Assembly: GCA_017644185.1 (NCBI GenBank)
Contig: JAEPMA010000004.1
Span: forward strand, 248,001 to 312,000
Origin: Rhodospirillales bacterium
GTDB lineage: Bacteria; Pseudomonadota; Alphaproteobacteria; Rhodospirillales; Casp-alpha2
Direction: 5' to 3'
DNA length: 64,000 bases
Below are positions 36,054 through 45,873 of this stretch, in pieces; positions within the stretch are counted from its first letter, which is position 1, and each line of letters starts with the position of its first letter. Below the pieces are notes generated by a model that had not been told where the DNA came from, did not search any database, and saw only the letters and a program-made list of their open reading frames with translations. Both the position numbers and the translations under genes were made by a program.

Positions 36054-37811
36054 CTATTTCTTGCGCGGGTAATCGACGAAACGGTTGCCCGATTGATATT
36101 CGCCGTCGTCGGTGTAGGGAAACTGGTCGTTGATCGGCCGCCCCATTTCCAGCTTCGGTTCGATCAGCGTGTTGGGATCGAGGTGCACGTCGAGCAGCAT
36201 GCCGCCCTTCGTCCGGAACAGATCGTCCGACATGTCGTCGAGGTTTTCGATGCGTTTGTAGGCCAGCCCATAGGCGTCCGCGACCTTGCCGAAATCAGGT
36301 GACGAATAGCCCTTGCCCGTCGCCTCGTAACGGCTGCCGAGATAGCTGTCCTGAAATTGTTTGATGATCCCGAAACCGGCGTTGTTGAACACCACGACCG
36401 TGATATCCAGACCGTTTGCTTTCAGGGTCTGCAGTTCCTGGATGTTGAGCTGGAATCCGCCGTCGCCGGTGCAGCAGATCACCTGCTTTTCCGGCTGTTC
36501 GATCTTGGCGGCGATGGCGGCGGGAAGGGAATAGCCCATCGGCGAATTCCCCCCTGCCGTGAAGATGGTCTGGCCCGTGCGCATGAAAGTCTGGAAGAAC
36601 CAGCACACGGCCGCCCCGGTGTCGTTGGCGACGATGGCGTCGGCGTCGATCATATCGTTCATCCGGCGGATCACGTCGTAAGGCGACAGCGTGTTGCGGC
36701 GTTCGGCGAACGTCGACGCGTTCTTCCCAAGATAGCGGTCGCGCATCTCGGCGGTGTAGTCACGCCACGCATCGGACGACCGGGGCCGACTGACCTTCGA
36801 CAACACGTCCGGAATATGCCTGAGATCGAGCGTCAGCGTTTCATAACCGTCAGCGGCGTATTTCTTGAGTTCTTCAGTATCGACATCGACCACCAGCACC
36901 TTCGCGCCATTTGCGAAGTTACTGCTGTTACCGGATCGCTGGCGATTGTCGAGACGGCTGCCCAGCACCAAAAGCCTGTCCGCGTTCTGGATCGCGAAGT
37001 TGGCGCCGCGATTGCCGTAAACCCCGATCCCCCCGAGATAGCCCGGCGCCGCGTGATCGAAGTATGTCATGCCGTTCCAGCTGGAAACGAACGGAAGCCC
37101 GGTATCCGCAAGCCACCCTGCGACTGCATCGCCGGCGCCTGCTAGTCCAACCCCGGCCCCGAACAAGACCAGCGGCCGTTCCGCATCTTCGAAGTGTCTG
37201 TCGATGGCCGCAACAGCGTCATCGAGAGAGGCGGCGTCAGCCGCCATTTTTTCCATCCCCGGCATCGGCACGTCACCGAAATCGCCCATCTCGTCCTGTT
37301 GCACGTTCATCGGCACGTCGATCAGCACCGGCCCCATCCGCCCGGAGAACGCGAATTCAACCGCTTTCGGCAACTCTTCGCGCAACTGTTCGACGCTTTC
37401 CACCATCACCGCGTACTTGGTGATCGGCCGCGCCATGTCGACGATCTTGGTTTCCTGAAACCCGGCCTGACGCACGTCAGCGCCCAGGTACGCCGCGCTT
37501 TCGCGCTTGTTGACCTGTCCGGTGATATGCAGCGACGGAATCGAATCGAAATACGAGCACGCGATGCCGGTCAAAAGGTTGGTGGCCCCCGGCCCCGACG
37601 TCGCCATCGTCACACCAAGCCGCCCCGACGTGCGCCAGACCGCATCGGCGGCCATGGCGGCGGACTGTTCGTGAAGCATGCACTGGTAATCGAGTTTCGG
37701 ATGACGCGCGACCGCGTCGATCAGGAACGCCGCCGCGCCCCCCGTCATCAGATAGACGTTACGGACCCCGATCCGGGCCAGGTATTCGGCGATGAACTCT
37801 GCGCCGGTCAT
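36054..37811 (-). CDS. Thiamine-diphosphate enzyme, acetolactate-synthase-like (possible YerE-type)
   Basis: 585 residues with the three-domain layout of acetolactate-synthase-type enzymes. The activating Glu48 lies in [12 protein letters not shown]; the ThDP-binding GDGGFQLN...NNAGFG is near residues 450-480 (GDG...NN). It is not a plausible ilvB: there is no small subunit, and it is translationally coupled (4-nt overlap) to an RfbH-type 3-dehydratase. That pairing recalls YerE, a ThDP enzyme that adds a two-carbon unit from pyruvate to CDP-3,6-dideoxy-4-keto-glucose in yersiniose synthesis. The role here is inferred from the pair. A generic decarboxylase is the alternative. Confidence 0.85.
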   Translation of the reverse strand: MTGAEFIAEYLARIGVRNVYLMTGGAAAFLIDAVARHPKLDYQCMLHEQSAAMAADAVWRTSGRLGVTMATSGPGATNLLTGIACSYFDSIPSLHITGQVNKRESAAYLGADVRQAGFQETKIVDMARPITKYAVMVESVEQLREELPKAVEFAFSGRMGPVLIDVPMNVQQDEMGDFGDVPMPGMEKMAADAASLDDAVAAIDRHFEDAERPLVLFGAGVGLAGAGDAVAGWLADTGLPFVSSWNGMTYFDHAAPGYLGGIGVYGNRGANFAIQNADRLLVLGSRLDNRQRSGNSSNFANGAKVLVVDVDTEELKKYAADGYETLTLDLRHIPDVLSKVSRPRSSDAWRDYTAEMRDRYLGKNASTFAERRNTLSPYDVIRRMNDMIDADAIVANDTGAAVCWFFQTFMRTGQTIFTAGGNSPMGYSLPAAIAAKIEQPEKQVICCTGDGGFQLNIQELQTLKANGLDITVVVFNNAGFGIIKQFQDSYLGSRYEATGKGYSSPDFGKVADAYGLAYKRIENLDDMSDDLFRTKGGMLLDVHLDPNTLIEPKLEMGRPINDQFPYTDDGEYQSGNRFVDYPRKK

Positions 37812-39172
37812 TTATTTCCTCGGCAGTAATCGCGAACCGTATCGATGATGTAGGTGATGGCGTCTTTATCCAGGCCCGGATAGACACCCAGCCAGAACGT
37901 GCTGGCCGTCACCACATCGCTGTTGGCGAGATCGCCGACAGTGCGATAAGGACGGTCGATCATGTAGGGCTGGCGGGTTAGGTTGCCGCCGAACAAAAGC
38001 CGCGTGCCGATCTTGTTGTCGTTGAGATGATGCGTCAGCTTGTCGCGGTCGACACCGCAACCATCGCGCACGGTAATGGGAAAGCCGAACCAGGACGGGT
38101 CGCTTTTCGGCGTTGCCTCGGGCAGGATGAAGATATCCTCCATTTCGCGGAAGCCTTCCATCAACGCACTGAAGTTGCGTTTCCGCGCGGCGATGAAGTC
38201 GGGCAGATGATCCATCTGCGCCAAGCCGACCGACGCCTGCATGTCGGTAATCTTCAGGTTAAACCCAAGATGCGAATATATGTACTTGTGGTCGTACCCA
38301 TGCGGCAGATCGCCGAGTTGCCAGTCGAAGCGCTTGCCGCAGGTGTTCTCGTCACCCGGCTCGCAGTAACAGTCCCGCCCCCAGTCGCGGAACGATTCCA
38401 TGGCGCGTTTGATCTTGGCGTTGCGCGCAAACACCGCACCGCCTTCGCCCATCGTGATGTGGTGCGCCGGGTAGAAGCTGAGCGTGCCGACATCGCCGAA
38501 ACCGCCGACAAGCTTGCCGTCATAGGTGGCGCCGAGCGCGTCGCAGCAATCCTCGATGACCCACAGATCGTGCTTTTTGGCGAGCGCCATCACGGCGTCG
38601 AGATCGAACGGATTGCCCAGCGTGTGCGCGATCATGATGGCGCGCGTCTTGTCCGACACCGCCGCCTCAAGCTGCGCCGGATCGATGTTGTAGGTCGGAA
38701 TCTCGACGTCGACGAAAACCGGCACCATCCCATAGAGCATGATCGGGTTGACCGTGGTCGGGAAACCGGTCGCGCAGGTGATGACCTCGTCACCCGGCTT
38801 CAACGCCTTGTCTCCCAACAACGGCGACGTCAACGCCGACAATGCGACCAGGTTCGCGGACGATCCGGAATTGACGGTACGAACGAAGCGCACACCCAGA
38901 TAATCGGAAAGCGATTTCTCGAACGCCGTATTGAAACGCCCCGTGGTCAGCCAGAAATCGAGCGCCGAATCGACGAGGCTCTGCATGTCCGAGGCTTCAT
39001 AAACGCGGCCGGATACCGGTGCCGGCGAAGTCCCCGGTTGAAACGGTTTCTCGGGATGCGTCACCTCGTGATACTCGGCGACCAGATCGAGAATCTGCTG
39101 GCGCAATTCTTCGGCACGGGCGGATTTCTGAATCCGCGGCGCATGCGATACGGATGACTTGGTTTTCGGCAA
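37808..39172 (-). CDS. rfbH: RfbH-type CDP-4-keto-6-deoxyglucose 3-dehydratase (E1 family)
   Basis: 454 residues, DegT/AspC-fold enzyme. Its PLP/PMP site reads [14 protein letters not shown] with His237 where aminotransferases have Lys, the hallmark of E1/ColD-type dehydratases. Four cysteines are spaced C210-X57-C268-X1-C270-X7-C278, exactly the pattern I recall for the [2Fe-2S] cluster of CDP-6-deoxy-L-threo-D-glycero-4-hexulose-3-dehydrase (E1, AscC/DdhC). ColD lacks this cluster, so the E1 class is favoured. The family removes the 3-hydroxyl to give a 3,6-dideoxy-4-keto sugar and needs a reductase (E3), which is not in the window. Confidence 0.93.
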   Translation of the reverse strand: MPKTKSSVSHAPRIQKSARAEELRQQILDLVAEYHEVTHPEKPFQPGTSPAPVSGRVYEASDMQSLVDSALDFWLTTGRFNTAFEKSLSDYLGVRFVRTVNSGSSANLVALSALTSPLLGDKALKPGDEVITCATGFPTTVNPIMLYGMVPVFVDVEIPTYNIDPAQLEAAVSDKTRAIMIAHTLGNPFDLDAVMALAKKHDLWVIEDCCDALGATYDGKLVGGFGDVGTLSFYPAHHITMGEGGAVFARNAKIKRAMESFRDWGRDCYCEPGDENTCGKRFDWQLGDLPHGYDHKYIYSHLGFNLKITDMQASVGLAQMDHLPDFIAARKRNFSALMEGFREMEDIFILPEATPKSDPSWFGFPITVRDGCGVDRDKLTHHLNDNKIGTRLLFGGNLTRQPYMIDRPYRTVGDLANSDVVTASTFWLGVYPGLDKDAITYIIDTVRDYCRGNK

Positions 39173-39247
39173 ATGCTTGATCCCGTTTCTTTCCGGCGCA
39201 CGCCGGTTACTGGTACTTACGCAACCGCGCCCCCAAAAGTAAAGGTG

Positions 39248-40978
39248 TTACCTGGGCGGGTTCAGAACCGTGAGTTCGAGGTTCCCATCCGGTCCGTATG
39301 TGATCGTCTGGGCGCCCATCTGGTGGAGTTTTTCAATATAAGGGACGAGATAGTTCTCATACCGGCTCCACTTGGTCGTGAATGTCGTGCCGTTCCGTCG
39401 AACAGATGTTTTGTCGATGATGATGCAATCGACGCGTTCGGGCCGTAAACCATCGTATTCGGTGTCGCCCAAACGCCCGAACGGCGGAATTTCGAAAATA
39501 GAATAGATTGTATCAACCGGCTTCTCGGTGAATGCCGCCATACCGGTATGAAAAGTCGTCAGCATCACGCCGCGGCAATTTTTCGTCTGCTGTTCGATCT
39601 CCCGGAAATGCCCACCTAAGATCTCCTTCACCAGATAGGGGCGCTGCCAGGCGCCCGGTTCCGTGGCCTCGAGGCCGATCTGCCAGCTTCGCGTGGCGAA
39701 ATTGGAGAACGCAACGATGCACGCCAGCGTGACGGCGGCGGCGGCGAAAGTTTTATCAATCCGAAGCTTTTCGCGCACCCATCCGCCAAGACCGATCCCC
39801 GACAGAATGAACATCGGAACGGCGTGGTACAGGTAGGTGCTCGACGGCCACGCAATCAGAATGGGGCCGGTCAGAACCGCGCATGCCGCGATCAGTTCGA
39901 AAAATACCCTGCGGTTCTCGGGGGCCAGATGATGGTGGTAGAACCTGTATAGTGCGAACAGGACCAGTGCATAGAAAACCGGATATGCCAGAATGTGGCT
40001 ATATATCCTGTTGCCGGCCCGAAACATAATTTCGCCCAGGTCGGTTATGCGCATGATGGTGCTGATGATCTGCTTGTTAGTGTAGATCTGTCCGAAAAAT
40101 ACATCCGGATATTTGTACAAATCGAACAAGGATTTTGCTTCTGGTAGGTCGTCCCGCGCGATGAAGTAGATGTCGTGGTTGTCGAAATCGCCATCGTGTT
40201 TGTTGACGATGATCCATTGCGCAAACGAGCCCACCAGGGCCGCCGTGGCCAGCGAGGTCTGGTCGGGCCCGTACCATTGAATGTCGGTGTACTGGGCGTT
40301 GTTCCAGCGGTGATCGAGTTGACGGACGGAGAACAGGACGAGCAATCCGATCAGCACGGCAATCGGGATGTCGCAACGTCTTGGCCGCAGCCGCGAGAGC
40401 AGCGACACGCCTCCCTCGGCGCGGACTACCCGGTACAGATCGTAGGCCATCATCAGAAACAGCAACGGGACGTAATTGATGCGGAGCATCGCCGCGAACA
40501 GCAGGAATGCGTAGGAATACGCGAACCGGGCACGCGACGTCGGGCCGTGGCGCAATGCGAACGCCCAGCAAAGCGCCGATACCACGTGGGCAATGACGAT
40601 GCCGTGAATCCACAACAGTCCCGGAAGCCAGATGATCGCGGTTAACGCGCTGAGGCGGAAGCCGAGATAATGCCGCGATAGGGCGAAAACACCCGAAAAC
40701 AGGAAAAGGGCGTCGAATAGGCGGACCACGGCCGGCCCCAGCGGATACCCCAAAGGCCAGAACAGGGCGAGGAAAAGCGAATAGACCGGATTGCGTTCGT
40801 TGGTCTGAAAAGTGCCCGTTTCCCAAATTTCACGGGCAAAAAACCACGCCCCCCATCGGTCACCACCACCGGCCTGCTCATGAATGATGAACGGAATGAC
40901 GATCGAGAAGAACGCGAAGACGACCAGAATGTAATTTTTGGTATTATTCGAATTCGGCATCATTAATGGCGATACCAT
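39248..40978 (-). CDS. Polytopic membrane protein, GT-C-like glycosyltransferase
   Basis: 576 residues. There are about ten to twelve hydrophobic segments between residues 15 and 430, for example NYILVVFAFFSIVIPFII, FRLSALTAIIWLPGLLWIHGIVIAHVV, FALALV-like YALVLFALYRFY and VFFELIAACAVLTGPILIA, then a soluble periplasmic-type C-terminal domain of about 130 residues. An early WGAWFFAREI loop resembles the acidic first loop of GT-C (PMT/ArnT) enzymes. It could be a lipid-linked-sugar transferase or an O-antigen/polymerase-like protein. The start is uncertain (ATGs at 40960 and 40963 also fit). It lies 75 nt upstream of rfbH in the same direction. Confidence 0.8.
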   Translation of the reverse strand: MVSPLMMPNSNNTKNYILVVFAFFSIVIPFIIHEQAGGGDRWGAWFFAREIWETGTFQTNERNPVYSLFLALFWPLGYPLGPAVVRLFDALFLFSGVFALSRHYLGFRLSALTAIIWLPGLLWIHGIVIAHVVSALCWAFALRHGPTSRARFAYSYAFLLFAAMLRINYVPLLFLMMAYDLYRVVRAEGGVSLLSRLRPRRCDIPIAVLIGLLVLFSVRQLDHRWNNAQYTDIQWYGPDQTSLATAALVGSFAQWIIVNKHDGDFDNHDIYFIARDDLPEAKSLFDLYKYPDVFFGQIYTNKQIISTIMRITDLGEIMFRAGNRIYSHILAYPVFYALVLFALYRFYHHHLAPENRRVFFELIAACAVLTGPILIAWPSSTYLYHAVPMFILSGIGLGGWVREKLRIDKTFAAAAVTLACIVAFSNFATRSWQIGLEATEPGAWQRPYLVKEILGGHFREIEQQTKNCRGVMLTTFHTGMAAFTEKPVDTIYSIFEIPPFGRLGDTEYDGLRPERVDCIIIDKTSVRRNGTTFTTKWSRYENYLVPYIEKLHQMGAQTITYGPDGNLELTVLNPPR

Positions 40979-41183
40979 ACAACTATTAACAGTAATACTT
41001 GGCTTATTGTGATCATATCTTTAAGCCGAACGTGAAATCAAAGGGGCATAAGAGATAAACGCTTTATTTTTCAGACATTTAAATCTCGTACATTAATCTT
41101 ATTATTGAGGATTTTCGCTTGCCAAATTTGCTGGTTAAGTTAGGAAAAGTCAATCTTCCGGGGTAGACGAGGTTTTTGAGTCC
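40979..41183. promoter_or_regulatory. AT-rich divergent intergenic region (promoter region)
   Basis: This 205-bp gap lies between a minus-strand membrane-protein gene and the plus-strand amidotransferase gene and is markedly more AT-rich than its surroundings. It should hold the promoters of both gene sets. I see no Fur box, no repeat of the 49.5-kb inverted-repeat type and no ops-like sequence in it. GACGAGG lies 11 nt before the amidotransferase ATG and can act as its ribosome-binding site. Confidence 0.5.
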
Positions 41184-43166
41184 ATGTGTGGCATTTTCGG
41201 CGTTATTGCATCGAATCGGAACGGTTTCGGGGTCTCCGATTTCGATCGCGATATCCGCCACCTGTTCCGGTTGTCCCGCGAGCGCGGACGCGATGCCAGC
41301 GGTCTTGCTGCCTACGTTCCCGCGAAAAAGGAATTCGACGTCGTCCGTTATGAACGTGATGCGAAACATTTTCTCGACAGCGCCGAACTCGCAAACCTGA
41401 TCAACGCCACTTTCGACGTGGCCGGCGACGGCGATACCCCCCTCGCCGCCATCGGTCATTGCCGCCTGGTCACGCACGGCACTCTCGGCATTCCGGAAAA
41501 CAACCAGCCGACCGTCGCCGGGCCGATCGTCGGGGTGCACAACGGCATTCTGACCAACGCGACGGCCCTCGCCGACAAGTACCTGGACAATTCGAAGAAG
41601 GAAAAGTCCTTCAGTGTCACCGCCGAGAGTTGGGCGACCGAAAGCGACACGCGCATCCTTTATGACGTTCTGGCGCGTCGCGCCGAACGTGAAGGTTCCG
41701 TTGCAGCCGGCCTCGCATCGCTTTACAGCGAGATCGAGGGGCACGCCTCGATCGCCCTTTTATCAAGTGAAGACCATGCGGCGTTCCTGGCCACGAATAC
41801 CGGCTCGCTCTACTTCGTTACAGACAAAACCCGCGGGATTACCGTATTCGCCTCGGAACGCTGGTTCCTGAAGACATTCCTGAAGGACAGCCGGATACTC
41901 GGCGGTGCGGCGCCGAAGACCATCGAGAAACTGAAGCCGGGGCAAGCGGCGCGCGTGCTGTTCAGCACCGGCAGCACCGAGGTTTTCGATCTCAAGTCGG
42001 GCTCTACGTCACTTCAGAGCGTGGATACGCCGGACGCGGAGCGCATTTCCATCCGCAGCCTGATCCCGGACCCAACGAAGCTGAAACGCTGCACCAAATG
42101 CATCCTGCCCGAGACCTATCCCTATATCCGTTTCGACGCGGACGGGGTCTGCAACTTCTGCAATCACTACACCCACGAGACGGTTCACGGACGTGACGCG
42201 CTGAAGCGGGTTCTCGACAAGCACCGCTCAAAGGACGGAAGCCCGGATTGCGTTTTCGGTCTCAGCGGCGGCCGCGACAGTTGCTACGGGCTCCACCTGA
42301 TCATCAACGAGTACGGCATGAACCCGGTCGCCTATACCTACGACTGGGGCCTGACCACCGATGCATCGCGGAACAACCAGGCGAAGATTTGCGGCAAGCT
42401 CGGGGTCGAGCACATTATCCGCGCACCTGACATCGCCCAGAAACGGCGGTTCATCCAGAAAAATATCCAGGCATGGCTGAAGCGCCCGTCGCTGGGCATG
42501 GTCCCGGTGTTCATGGCCGGCGACAAGTCGTTCCTGTATTACGCCAACCAGCTGAAACAGGAGATCGGTGTCGATCTCGGCATTCTGTGCGCGGGCTCAC
42601 GTTTCGAGCAGCGCGACTTTCTGATGGGGTTTTGCGGCATCGACACGATGCTGTCGGATAACTCGCGGCTTTCGTCGTATCCACTCACCGTGAAGGCGAA
42701 ACTCGGGACCTATTACGCCACCGAGTACCTGCGCAACCCGTCCTACTTCAACGAGTCGTTCTTCGATCATCTGTGGGCGTTCTTTGCGTCGTTCATCAAG
42801 CCCGACCGCTCGCTTTATTTGTTCGAGTATCTGCCTTGGGACGAGAAGGAGATCGAAGCGGTGCTGCAGAAGGAATACGGCTGGGAGACCAACAAGACTT
42901 ATGGGGCCAACCAGTGGCGCATGGGCGACGGCCAGACCGCGTTCACCAATTACATCTGGTACACCGTCGCGGGGTTTTCGGAGTTCGACAACTTCCGCGC
43001 CCATCAGGTGCGCGAAGGCCTGCTGACCCGGGACGAGGCCCTTGAACTCGTCGCCATCGACAACCGGCCGCGCTATCAAACGCTCGAATATTTTGCTCAT
43101 CTCGTCGGCCTGAATCTCGACGACGTACTCGCCCGGATCAACTCGATCCCGAAAATGTACGCGTAG
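41184..43166 (+). CDS. Fused class II glutaminase / N-acetyl-sugar amidotransferase (WbpG/PseA-like)
   Basis: 660 residues. Residues 1-270 are a class II glutamine amidotransferase (Ntn-hydrolase): Cys2 is exposed after Met1 removal, with RGRDASG (34-40), GHCRLVTHG (91-99) and VHNG (118-121). Residues 300-660 are a WbpG/PseA-type N-acetyl-sugar amidotransferase: a CTKC...CNFC cluster (303-326, possible zinc site), PP-loop GLSGGRDSCYG (359-369) and a long C-terminal domain. WbpG in Pseudomonas uses HisH/HisF-like partners to supply ammonia; here the glutaminase is fused. The product would be an acetamidino group, known on pseudaminic and legionaminic acids. Confidence 0.9.
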   Translation: MCGIFGVIASNRNGFGVSDFDRDIRHLFRLSRERGRDASGLAAYVPAKKEFDVVRYERDAKHFLDSAELANLINATFDVAGDGDTPLAAIGHCRLVTHGTLGIPENNQPTVAGPIVGVHNGILTNATALADKYLDNSKKEKSFSVTAESWATESDTRILYDVLARRAEREGSVAAGLASLYSEIEGHASIALLSSEDHAAFLATNTGSLYFVTDKTRGITVFASERWFLKTFLKDSRILGGAAPKTIEKLKPGQAARVLFSTGSTEVFDLKSGSTSLQSVDTPDAERISIRSLIPDPTKLKRCTKCILPETYPYIRFDADGVCNFCNHYTHETVHGRDALKRVLDKHRSKDGSPDCVFGLSGGRDSCYGLHLIINEYGMNPVAYTYDWGLTTDASRNNQAKICGKLGVEHIIRAPDIAQKRRFIQKNIQAWLKRPSLGMVPVFMAGDKSFLYYANQLKQEIGVDLGILCAGSRFEQRDFLMGFCGIDTMLSDNSRLSSYPLTVKAKLGTYYATEYLRNPSYFNESFFDHLWAFFASFIKPDRSLYLFEYLPWDEKEIEAVLQKEYGWETNKTYGANQWRMGDGQTAFTNYIWYTVAGFSEFDNFRAHQVREGLLTRDEALELVAIDNRPRYQTLEYFAHLVGLNLDDVLARINSIPKMYA

Positions 43167-43178
43167 GCGCGCGGGCCG

Positions 43179-44465
43179 GTGACGGAACTCAAAGCACCGT
43201 CGTCTTTCTTCAGCCAGACAGTCTGGGCCATGGGGTCGACGGCGGTGATCGCCGTTGCCGGCGCGATCCTGACGTTCTGGCTCGCCGCGTTTTCCGGGCG
43301 CGAGGCGCTCGGCGTCTTCAATCAGCTCTATGCGATCTACATCATCCTCGGCCAGTTGTTCGCCGTCGGCCTGAACGATTCGACCCTGAAGCATGCCGCC
43401 CAGCACCGCGAGGACGCGGCCGAGAGAGACACCGTTTTCAAGAGCGCCCTTTTGTGCGCGCTCGCGACCGGCATCATTGGCGGGATCATCACCTTCATGC
43501 TTTCGGGGCCGATCACCGCCGTTACCGAGAGCGATTCGGTCGGCGACGGCATCCGGTTCATCGCGCCCGCGGTCGCACTTTTCGTGATCAACAAGGTGCT
43601 GTCGAATTACGTCAACGGCGTGCAGCGTATGCAGTACTACGCCGTGACCCAATCGATGCGGGGCTTGATACTGGTTGTCCTGATCATCGCCCTCTCCGTT
43701 TACGAAGCGCCGATGTCGGCGTTCGGGCTGGCGTTCATCGGCGCCGAGGCAGGGGTGTTGCTCTGCTTCTTTCCGATGATTGCCGGGGCGTTCAATGCCA
43801 CCACCCCGGCAGGCGGCATCGGCCGCTGGACGCGCCGGCATTTCGCGTTCGGCATCCGTGCCTTGCCGCACGGGCTGTTGACGGAGTCCTTCTTCCGTAT
43901 CGACATTCTGGTGCTGGCGATTTTCCTGTCCGACAAGGATGTCGGCCTCTACAGCTTCGTTGCGTTTTTCATCGAGGGGATTCTGCAGATCCCCTATATC
44001 GTCCGCATCGTGACGACACCGCACTTGATCAGGATCATGGAGGCGCGGCGGCTCGACCTGCTCGGCCGTCAGGCATTGCGCTCGATCCCGGCCAGCCTGG
44101 TCACGACCGTTGCCGCCAGCGGGTTCGTGTTTTTGGTTTTCCCGCATCTTCTGACGTGGTTCCCGCTGGTCGCGGACCCGCGCGCCCCGGAGATTCTGGG
44201 TATTCTGCTTTTAGGCGCGTGCGTCTATGCCGCGTTCGCGCCGTTCGAGAGCGTGTTTATTTCGGGCGGTCGTCCCGACATGCAGAGCCTGTTCATGATG
44301 GCCGTCACGGCCTGTAACGTTATCCTGAATTTCGTGCTGATCCCGGAATACGGCCTGGCCGGCGCGGCCACGGCAACGGCGGTGACGTTCGCGGTCTCGT
44401 CGCTGTTGCTGAACCTGCTGGCGTTCCGGACGTTCGCGATCCTGAGCTGGCGGAGGACGCCATGA
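43179..44465 (+). CDS. Wzx-like oligosaccharide flippase
   Basis: 428 residues with a GTG start. About twelve membrane helices with a repeating alternation (VIAVAGAILTFWLAAF, ALLCALATGIIGGIITFML, GLILVVLIIALSV, LLLGACVYAAFAPFES, GAATATAVTFAVSSLLL) match the MOP/PST flippase superfamily. It would flip an undecaprenyl-linked repeat unit to the periplasm. It starts 12 nt after the amidotransferase stop and its stop overlaps the FAD-oxidase start (ATGA), so the cluster is one operon. Confidence 0.92.
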   Translation: MTELKAPSSFFSQTVWAMGSTAVIAVAGAILTFWLAAFSGREALGVFNQLYAIYIILGQLFAVGLNDSTLKHAAQHREDAAERDTVFKSALLCALATGIIGGIITFMLSGPITAVTESDSVGDGIRFIAPAVALFVINKVLSNYVNGVQRMQYYAVTQSMRGLILVVLIIALSVYEAPMSAFGLAFIGAEAGVLLCFFPMIAGAFNATTPAGGIGRWTRRHFAFGIRALPHGLLTESFFRIDILVLAIFLSDKDVGLYSFVAFFIEGILQIPYIVRIVTTPHLIRIMEARRLDLLGRQALRSIPASLVTTVAASGFVFLVFPHLLTWFPLVADPRAPEILGILLLGACVYAAFAPFESVFISGGRPDMQSLFMMAVTACNVILNFVLIPEYGLAGAATATAVTFAVSSLLLNLLAFRTFAILSWRRTP

Positions 44466-45823
44466 TCCGCCACGAAGCCGCTTCCGGCTGGGGCAAGACG
44501 GCCACGGTCCCGGCAAGGGTCGCCCGCCCCACCGACGCCGCCGCACTGAAATCCCTGCTCGGCGACTGTGCCCGGGACGGCACCCCCGTGGCGCTGCGCG
44601 GCGGCGGCAATTCCTACGGCGATCTCATCACCGATACGCAAGGGGTGATCATCGACATGCTGGCGTTCGGCGCCATCGTCGACAGCGATTTCGAGCGTGG
44701 CACCGTGACCGTCGAGCCCGGCGTTGCGCTTGGTCAACTCGTCGATCATTGTCTTACAGAAGGGTGGGTGCCCCGCGCCATACCCGGCTCGCCCTTCATC
44801 ACCGTCGGCGGCGCCATCGCCAACGACGTCCACGGCAAGGACGCATTCAACAAAGGCAACTTCGGCGACGGCGTTATCTCGATGCGGATCATGCTGGCGG
44901 ACGGCGCCGTCGTGACCGCCTCGCACACGGAAAACGCGGAACTCTTCAACGGCGTGATCGGCGGCCTCGGGCTGTTCGGGATCGTCGTCGAGGCGACGCT
45001 GCAACTGGAGAAAGTGCCGAGCGGTTTTCTCGATGTCGAACTCGTCCGATTCGACGACACCGACGCGATGACGCAGCTCTTCGAGACGGCGGCTCATGAC
45101 TGGGACATGCTGGTGGCGTGGCTGGATGCCTTCGATGCGAATGGTCGGGGCGTCCTCGAAAAAGGCCGTTGGCGCGACACCCCGGCAGCCGCCCGGGCAG
45201 GCTCGGCGATGCCGGCCCGCAGCACCGGGACCGGGTTCAGGCGCGCCCTCGGTGCCGTTTGCCGTCCGTTCGCCGGACGATGGTCGTTCAAGCTGCTCAA
45301 CGCCTTGTTCTTCGCCGCCGTTCCTTTCGTGGCCAAGCCCAAGGTAAAGCATTTCGCCGATTTCAATTTCATCGTCACCAGCCGGATCCCGGAACCGCCG
45401 GACCTTTACCCCGGCGGCATGATCGAGGTGCAGGTCCTGATCGCGAAATCGGATGCGGCACAGACAATCCGCAAACTCATCGGGCTCTGCAAGGCGCACA
45501 AACAGGAATCGTGGTGGTGCGGCGTCAAATTGCACAAGAGCTCACCGACGCCGCTCGGTTTCACGGGCGACGGTTACAGCCTGTCGGTCAATCTGCCCGG
45601 CCGGAACACCCGCGAACCCGGCTTCGCCGCATTCCTGGGAGACCTCGTCCAGTTCGTCGCCGGCACTGGCGGACGGGTCTATATCGGGAAGGATGCGGTG
45701 CTGCGCCCGGATGACATCCGGACGCTTTTTCCCGATAAGGACGCGTTCGTCGCGCTCAAGCGGAGGTTCGATCCGGACGGGTTGTTCCAGTGCGATCTTG
45801 CGCGCAGGCTGGATTTGAAATAG
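44462..45823 (+). CDS. FAD-linked oxidase, DprE1-like
   Basis: 453 residues. A PCMH-type FAD domain has PVALRGGGNSYGDL, PGSPFITVGGAIANDVHGKD and NFGDGVISMRIM, close in pattern to DprE1, the decaprenylphosphoryl-ribose 2'-epimerase oxidase. The C-terminal ends ALKRRFDPDGLFQCDLARRL, typical of the GlcD/ALO family. DprE1 works with an SDR partner (DprE2); here none is adjacent, but epimerase-type proteins lie at 48441-49361 and 59520-60347. Oxidation of a lipid-linked or nucleotide sugar is the best guess. Its ATG overlaps the flippase stop. Confidence 0.88.
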   Translation: MIRHEAASGWGKTATVPARVARPTDAAALKSLLGDCARDGTPVALRGGGNSYGDLITDTQGVIIDMLAFGAIVDSDFERGTVTVEPGVALGQLVDHCLTEGWVPRAIPGSPFITVGGAIANDVHGKDAFNKGNFGDGVISMRIMLADGAVVTASHTENAELFNGVIGGLGLFGIVVEATLQLEKVPSGFLDVELVRFDDTDAMTQLFETAAHDWDMLVAWLDAFDANGRGVLEKGRWRDTPAAARAGSAMPARSTGTGFRRALGAVCRPFAGRWSFKLLNALFFAAVPFVAKPKVKHFADFNFIVTSRIPEPPDLYPGGMIEVQVLIAKSDAAQTIRKLIGLCKAHKQESWWCGVKLHKSSPTPLGFTGDGYSLSVNLPGRNTREPGFAAFLGDLVQFVAGTGGRVYIGKDAVLRPDDIRTLFPDKDAFVALKRRFDPDGLFQCDLARRLDLK

Positions 45824-45873
45824 GTCAACGCATCGGCATCGTGCCGGGATTTCAAAGGTTGGTGAGCGCAGGC

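Noticed and set aside
36357-37145. Plus-strand open frame inside the ThDP enzyme gene
   Set aside because: It is antisense to conserved ThDP-binding sequence.
36054-37811. Annotation as the biosynthetic acetolactate synthase (ilvB)
   Set aside because: There is no small regulatory subunit beside it, it is coupled to rfbH, and it lies in a polysaccharide cluster, so branched-chain amino acid synthesis is unlikely.
42597-45535. Two long minus-strand open frames over the amidotransferase, flippase and oxidase genes
   Set aside because: The plus-strand genes are clear; the antisense proteins are highly charged and without domains.
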